Shown here: positions 12,281 to 16,494 of the stretch, piece after piece
Numbering within the stretch: the stretch's first letter is position 1
How the letters are laid out: every line of letters begins with the position of its first letter
Origin: an uncultured Pseudomonas sp.
Lineage (GTDB): Bacteria; Pseudomonadota; Gammaproteobacteria; Pseudomonadales; Pseudomonadaceae
Assembly (NCBI RefSeq): GCF_946885885.1
Contig: NZ_CAMPHN010000099.1
Span: 1-16,494 of the forward strand
DNA: 16,494 bases
Direction of reading: 5' to 3'
The notes under the pieces: generated by a model
What the model was told of the DNA's origin: nothing
What the model saw: only the letters and a program-made list of their open reading frames with translations
Database searches by the model: none
Translations under genes and position numbers: made by a program

Positions 12281-14817
12281 ACCCACTCCGCCAACTTCCC
12301 CGCCACTTCCGTCATCAGTACATTCTCGATATCCCGCACTCCCGCCGAGCTGCACTTGGCCAGTACCGCCTGGACGATGCCGGGGTCGAAGTCGAAGTGT
12401 TTTCCGGTCGCGGCTTTGTAACGGGTGCGGAGTTTGCCCAATTTGGCCTTGACGATATTTTCCAGGGTGGCGTCGTCGAGGTTGCGGTAGGGCACCACGG
12501 TCATACGTGCGAGGAAGGCCGGGCGGAAGTTGCGCAGCAGTTCCTGGCGCAATTGGTTGTTGAACATTTCACTGCCGAGCTGTTCGGCCGGGGTGTCGAG
12601 GATCAGTTCGGCGCCGACGTTGCTGGTGGCGAGCATCACGGTGTTCTTGAAATCCACCACCAGGCCGGTGCCGTCTTCCATCACGCCTTTGTCGAAGACG
12701 TTGTAGAAGGCTTCGAGCACGTCGGGGTGGGCCTTTTCGATTTCGTCGAGCAGCACCACCGAATAGGGTCTGCGCCGTACCGCTTCGGTGAGCACGCCGC
12801 CGCTGCCGTAGCCGACGTAGCCGGGCGGTGCGCCTTTGAGCTGGCTGACGGTGTGGGCTTCCTGGTATTCGGAGAGGTTGATGCTGATCAGGTTGCGCTC
12901 GCCGCCGTACAGGGCGTCGGCCAGGGCGTAGGCGGTTTCGGTTTTGCCGACGCCGGTGGGGCCGACCAGCAGGAACACCCCGACCGGCTTGGCCGGATCG
13001 GTGAGCCCGGCGCGGTAAGCCTGGATGCGCTGGGCGATGGTGCCGAGGGCGACGTCCTGGCCCATCACCCGCTGGCCCATGCGCTGGCCGAGGGTGCGCA
13101 CGGCATGGGCTTCGTCGGCGAGCATCTTGCCCACCGGGATGCCGGTCCAGCCGGCGATCACCGCGGCGACTATCTTCGAGTCGACCTGTTCGGGCACCAG
13201 TGGGTCGTCCTGGCGAATCGCTTCCAGGCCGTGTTCCAAGCGGACCAGTTCGGCGGCCAGTTGGTCGATGCGGCTGTCCAGTTCCTTGGCCGGTTTGCTG
13301 GCGTCGGCGCTTTCGCTCAGGGTCAGTAGTTCGCGGCGGGTTTCCAATAACTCGCGAACCGCCTCGCGCTCTTCGCCCCAGCGCGTTTCCAGCTCGCGAA
13401 TGCTCTGGGCGTTGCCGAGGGTTTCGCTGTCCAGTTCGCCGATGCGCGCGCTGTGGTCGAGGCCGGTGGCCTGTTCGCGCTTGAGCCGCTCGAGTTCGTC
13501 CTGCACCGCGACCTGGCGGTGGCGCAGGCTTTCCAGTTGGGGCGGCACGTCGTGCTGGGCCAGGGCGACGCGGGCGCAGGCGGTGTCCAGGATACTGATG
13601 GCCTTGTCCGGCAATTGGCGACCGGAAATATAGCGATGGGAAAGTTTCACCGCGTCGTGAATCGCCGCATCCAGCACCTGCACGCCGTGGTGCTGCTCCA
13701 GTTTGCTGGCGACGCCGCGCAGCATCTCGACGGCGGTGACTTCGTCCGGCTCTTCCACCTGCACCAGCTGGAAGCGCCGGGTCAGCGCCGGGTCTTTCTC
13801 GAAGTACTTCTTGTATTCCAGCCAGGTGGTGGCGGCGACGGTGCGCAGCTCGCCACGGGCCAGGGCCGGTTTGAGCAGGTTAGCCGCGTCGCTGCCGCCT
13901 TCGGCGCCGCCGGCCCCGATCAGGGTGTGGGCTTCGTCGATAAACAGGATGATCGGCTTGTCGGCACTGCGCACGCCGTCGATCACGCCTTTCAGGCGTT
14001 GCTCGAATTCGCCTTTGACCCCGGCGCCGGCTTGCAGCAGACCGAGATCGAGCACCCGCACCGCAACGTCCTTGAGCGGCGGCGGCACGTCGCCGGCGGC
14101 GATGCGCAGAGCCAGGCCCTCGACCACCGCGGTTTTGCCGACGCCGGGGGCGCCGACCAGGATCGGGTTGTTCTGCCGACGGCGCAGGAGGATGTCGATG
14201 GTCTGGCGGATCTCGCCGTCGCGCCCGACGATGGGGTCGATGCGGCCGTTGCGCGCGTCTTCGGTGAGGTCCTGGGTGAACTGATCGAGCAGCGACGGCT
14301 CGCTGCCGGCCTTGGCGCCTTTAGCGGGTTTACCGGCCACAGCGGCGCCGCTCTCGCGGGACGGCGCGGTCCATTCCTGAAGATTTCCGCGCAACGCCTC
14401 GCGGGGGATGCGCAACAACGAGGACGCGCTGTTGAGCAGCAGCGCGCGGCGTTCGTCGCGGTCGAGCACGGCCAGCAACAACATGCCCGAGCGCACGCTC
14501 TCCAGGCGCTGCACACTGGCTTGTAATACGGCGTCTTCGAGCACCGCCACGGTCTGATTGGAGAATGCCGGCGTGCGGGTGCAACCGCCCTTGAACAGCT
14601 CCAAGGCTAGGTTGATTTCGGCGGCCAGAGCGTCGCGCTCCAGGCCGAAGCGCGGCAGCAGGCAGGCCAGGTCGCCGCCTTCGATATCCAGTAGTTCGAG
14701 CAGCAGGTGCTCGATTTCCACGTAATGATGGCCGCGCTGCATGCAGCGCTGGGCGGCGCGCTCCAGGGCACGGCGGCAATCGCCGTTGAGGCGGGTGACC
14801 AGGGTTCCGAGATCCAT
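12271..14817 (-). CDS. clpV: T6SS sheath-recycling AAA+ ATPase ClpV (TssH)
   Basis: This 848-residue protein is a hexameric Hsp100/ClpB-like unfoldase that pulls apart contracted TssB/TssC sheaths. The N-domain is at about 1-160. D1 has Walker A GAPGVGKT (222-229) and Walker B IILFIDEAH (289-297). A coiled-coil middle domain spans about 425-535. D2 has Walker A GPTGVGKT (619-626) and Walker B VVLLDEIEKAH (about 687-697), with the pore loop GYVGYGSGG just before the latter. The Ala/Lys-rich linker after the N-domain and the N-terminal TLVTRLNGDCRRALERAA (sheath-binding helix) fit ClpV rather than ClpB. The ATG at 14817 is 2 nt after the tssG stop and has GGAG upstream; the frame extends to 15108 but overlaps tssG. 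All catalytic motifs are intact. Confidence 0.96.
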   Translation of the reverse strand: MDLGTLVTRLNGDCRRALERAAQRCMQRGHHYVEIEHLLLELLDIEGGDLACLLPRFGLERDALAAEINLALELFKGGCTRTPAFSNQTVAVLEDAVLQASVQRLESVRSGMLLLAVLDRDERRALLLNSASSLLRIPREALRGNLQEWTAPSRESGAAVAGKPAKGAKAGSEPSLLDQFTQDLTEDARNGRIDPIVGRDGEIRQTIDILLRRRQNNPILVGAPGVGKTAVVEGLALRIAAGDVPPPLKDVAVRVLDLGLLQAGAGVKGEFEQRLKGVIDGVRSADKPIILFIDEAHTLIGAGGAEGGSDAANLLKPALARGELRTVAATTWLEYKKYFEKDPALTRRFQLVQVEEPDEVTAVEMLRGVASKLEQHHGVQVLDAAIHDAVKLSHRYISGRQLPDKAISILDTACARVALAQHDVPPQLESLRHRQVAVQDELERLKREQATGLDHSARIGELDSETLGNAQSIRELETRWGEEREAVRELLETRRELLTLSESADASKPAKELDSRIDQLAAELVRLEHGLEAIRQDDPLVPEQVDSKIVAAVIAGWTGIPVGKMLADEAHAVRTLGQRMGQRVMGQDVALGTIAQRIQAYRAGLTDPAKPVGVFLLVGPTGVGKTETAYALADALYGGERNLISINLSEYQEAHTVSQLKGAPPGYVGYGSGGVLTEAVRRRPYSVVLLDEIEKAHPDVLEAFYNVFDKGVMEDGTGLVVDFKNTVMLATSNVGAELILDTPAEQLGSEMFNNQLRQELLRNFRPAFLARMTVVPYRNLDDATLENIVKAKLGKLRTRYKAATGKHFDFDPGIVQAVLAKCSSAGVRDIENVLMTEVAGKLAEWVLE

Positions 14818-14819
14818 GT

Positions 14820-15842
14820 TCAGGCACTCTCCGCAGCGATCAGGCGTGTATCGATATGGCGCAACTGGCGCTTCGGCTCGCGCTCCAGCCAACTGCTCCA
14901 GCCGGCCCGCGGCGGCGCCTGGCGACTTAACGACAGGCCAGGGGTTTCGCTGACCAGCAGGCGTAGCGAGCAGTCCAGATCGGGGCCGAAGTAGAACCTG
15001 GCCAGCGCGGCCAATTGAGCGTGGGCCGGGCCGTCCGGCAGGAAGCTCGGGTAGCGCTTGCCGTTGAGCGGGCCGAGCACGATGCGGATACCGGCATGCT
15101 CGTCCCACACCCGCTTGCCGGCCACCGCGGTGCGACCGAGGCTCAGGTTACGCCCGGGGCGACCCAGGCAACTGCGGCTGGCGGCGGGGATCTCGCGCCA
15201 GGCGCCCTGGAATTGTTCGACACGCACGGTCACGGCGAAGTGATGACGAGCGATGGTTTCGAAACCGGCCAGGGAGCGCCGGGCGCCGGCGAACAGCGCG
15301 GCGCGGGCCATGATCAGCCCATCGGGAATCGCCTGGCGCCCTTGCAGCGGGCGCGGCAACAGGCCGGTAAGAGCACGCAACTGAGCCTGCACGGGGCTGT
15401 CCTGCGGCGGCACGAAACCGATCGCCACCCGGTGTTTGCAGAGAATGCGATAGAGCAGCGACAGCAGGCGGTGCTGGAACAGGTCGAGGAATTCCGCCGG
15501 GCCGTGGTCCTTGAGCCGCGCGCGTTGCTGCAACCACTCTTGATAGGCATAAGGCAAGGGCCCGTCCGGGCCGCCAAGGCCGAATACCGGAGTGCTGAGG
15601 ACCGGCTGCCGCTGTTCTTCGGCAAATTCCAGGCGCGCCACCTGGCTGGCGGCGAACACGGGCGTCAGTGGCCCGCGCAACCGCACCGCCTCACGGCGCG
15701 GGTCGATGCCTTGGCCCAAGGGCGTCGCCTTCGGTTGCGCGCGCTCGAGCAGCAACAACGCCTGCAACAGTTCGAACGCCTGCGGCTCGTCGCGCAGGCG
15801 CTCGCCTACAGCGACAGCGGTTCGCCGACCTGGGGACGCCAT
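14820..15842 (-). CDS. tssG: T6SS baseplate protein TssG
   Basis: This 340-residue protein is of the TssG (ImpH/VasB) family, a baseplate wedge component that joins two TssF and one TssK assembly. Typical segments include PQAFELLQALLLLE, EAVRLRGPLTPVFAASQVARLEF, VLSTPVFGLGGPDGPLPYAYQEWL, EFLDLFQHRLLSLLYRI, and C-terminal LGPLNGKRYPSFLPDGPAHAQLAALARFY. The length is usual for the family. The ATG at 15842 has AAGGAG 9 nt upstream and overlaps the end of tssF by 37 bp, as is common for this pair. clpV follows after 2 nt. These tight junctions imply a single operon. Confidence 0.95.
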   Translation of the reverse strand: MASPGRRTAVAVGERLRDEPQAFELLQALLLLERAQPKATPLGQGIDPRREAVRLRGPLTPVFAASQVARLEFAEEQRQPVLSTPVFGLGGPDGPLPYAYQEWLQQRARLKDHGPAEFLDLFQHRLLSLLYRILCKHRVAIGFVPPQDSPVQAQLRALTGLLPRPLQGRQAIPDGLIMARAALFAGARRSLAGFETIARHHFAVTVRVEQFQGAWREIPAASRSCLGRPGRNLSLGRTAVAGKRVWDEHAGIRIVLGPLNGKRYPSFLPDGPAHAQLAALARFYFGPDLDCSLRLLVSETPGLSLSRQAPPRAGWSSWLEREPKRQLRHIDTRLIAAESA

Positions 15843-16494
15843 GTCTTGATCTCCTTATCGCCGAGCAGCAGCACGGTGCGCACGAAGCGGTTGGTATTGG
15901 CGTAGAGCGAGAAAAAATGCGCCAACACCCCGGAAAACAACAGAGGGCTGGCGCCGACGAAATATTGCGGATCGAGGCCGATGCGCACTTCCAGGCCATT
16001 GCGCCAGCCGCGCCAGGCATCGCGACCGACCCGCTCGACGATGCGTACGCTGGTGATGCCGCTCAGCCCTTCGATCTGCCGCCGGGCAGCGGCTTCGTCG
16101 CGCACGTTATGCAGGGTCAGCATTTCCTTGAGCGCAGCGAGAGCCTGCTCGCCCTCCACCAACGACAGATGATTGAGGGTCAATTGCGATACCAACCGCC
16201 AACGCGAGGCGCCGCCCAGTGCCGGTAACGACTGCGCATGGGGCGAGCGCAGCAGGCTGACCCGCAGTACCGGACCGGGACGTTCGAAATCCAGGCGGGT
16301 GCCGGCCGGCAGAGTTTCCGCCAGATGCCGGTTGGTGCACAGCAACTCGGCGGTGAGGCTGTAGTCGGGCACATCGACGGCGGGATTGAAATGGGTATCG
16401 ACCAGGCTCAGCAGCATATCGGTGCCATGCCGTCCCGGATTGCGTCCGGAAACGCGCCGGGCGTGCCAGAACAAGCGGCCTTCGCCCATGCCGT
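15806..16494 (-). CDS. tssF: T6SS baseplate protein TssF, C-terminal part
   Basis: The frame is open to the right edge, so only the last ~229 residues of TssF (ImpG/VasA, usually about 600) are present. Family segments include VSGRNPGRHGTDMLLSLVD, YSLTAELLCTNRHLAETLP, SRWRLVSQLTLNHLSL and the C-terminal NGLEVRIGLDPQYFVGASPLLFSGVLAHFFSLYANTNRF (cited in part), closing in WRPQVGEPLSL. TssF, with TssG and TssE, forms the baseplate wedge that docks on the membrane complex. It is upstream of and overlaps tssG. Confidence 0.94.
   Translation of the reverse strand, partial: GMGEGRLFWHARRVSGRNPGRHGTDMLLSLVDTHFNPAVDVPDYSLTAELLCTNRHLAETLPAGTRLDFERPGPVLRVSLLRSPHAQSLPALGGASRWRLVSQLTLNHLSLVEGEQALAALKEMLTLHNVRDEAAARRQIEGLSGITSVRIVERVGRDAWRGWRNGLEVRIGLDPQYFVGASPLLFSGVLAHFFSLYANTNRFVRTVLLLGDKEIKTWRPQVGEPLSL

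Noticed and set aside
13453..14526. Plus-strand 357-codon open frame opposite clpV, and similar frames at 12397-13329 and 15015-15905
   Set aside because: High GC keeps antisense frames open. The translations show no motifs, while clpV, tssG and tssF are intact on the minus strand.
14818..15108. 97-residue N-terminal extension of ClpV
   Set aside because: It overlaps tssG, is Arg/Pro/Ala-rich without homology, and the ATG at 14817 has a ribosome site and starts the canonical N-domain.
1..16494. tRNA, rRNA, CRISPR array, riboswitch, phage integrase or intact transposase
   Set aside because: None could be supported on either strand. The repeats seen are a gene-internal tandem, a partial gene duplication and isolated palindromes.

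Overview
The window comes from a GC-rich gammaproteobacterium, most probably a Pseudomonas with a Hrp-type type III secretion system (T3SS). The support is a match to the HrpL promoter consensus in front of a T3SS chaperone-effector pair, together with Pseudomonas-like type VI secretion (T6SS), bufferin and VgrG genes. Nearly all genes are on the minus strand; the exception is a PAAR-like gene near 7 kb.

Region 1 (1-3389) is a T3SS effector locus beside a LysE-family exporter whose N-terminus lies at the left edge. Reading along the minus strand there is a broken copy of an effector C-terminus (3101-3388), a hrp box (3009-3036), a CesT-like chaperone (2488-2976), and a 703-residue leucine-rich-repeat effector with a NEL ubiquitin-ligase domain (358-2469). 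The broken and intact effector ends form a gap-free 261-bp direct repeat. A large hairpin and a small U-tailed hairpin lie downstream.

Region 2 (3525-6715) is a bufferin operon, bufA-bufB-bufC. It encodes a secreted Cys-rich copper-binding RiPP precursor, an MNIO maturase and its partner. A cyclopropane-fatty-acid synthase follows on the same strand. A 12-bp GC stem-loop separates the precursor gene from the enzyme genes.

Region 3 (6964-16494) belongs to a T6SS cluster. From the right edge leftwards it holds tssF (C-terminal part), tssG, clpV/tssH, a small GExH (TIKI/ChaN-like) protein, an endonuclease/exonuclease/phosphatase-fold protein, a 202-residue protein with a CNF-like Cys-His pair, vgrG, and a MORN/YwqK-like protein. 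A DUF4280 PAAR-like spike gene converges on the last of these. tssF, tssG and clpV overlap or nearly abut. The stretch at about 10.03-12.26 kb is visibly AT-richer and has degraded palindromic repeats, which suggests acquired effector cargo set between the structural genes and vgrG.

The main leads are the hrp-box-driven NEL effector with its truncated twin and c-Myc-like nuclear-localisation tail, and the uncharacterised cargo trio upstream of vgrG, where the CNF-like candidate is the most interesting. No tRNA, rRNA, CRISPR array or intact insertion sequence was seen.
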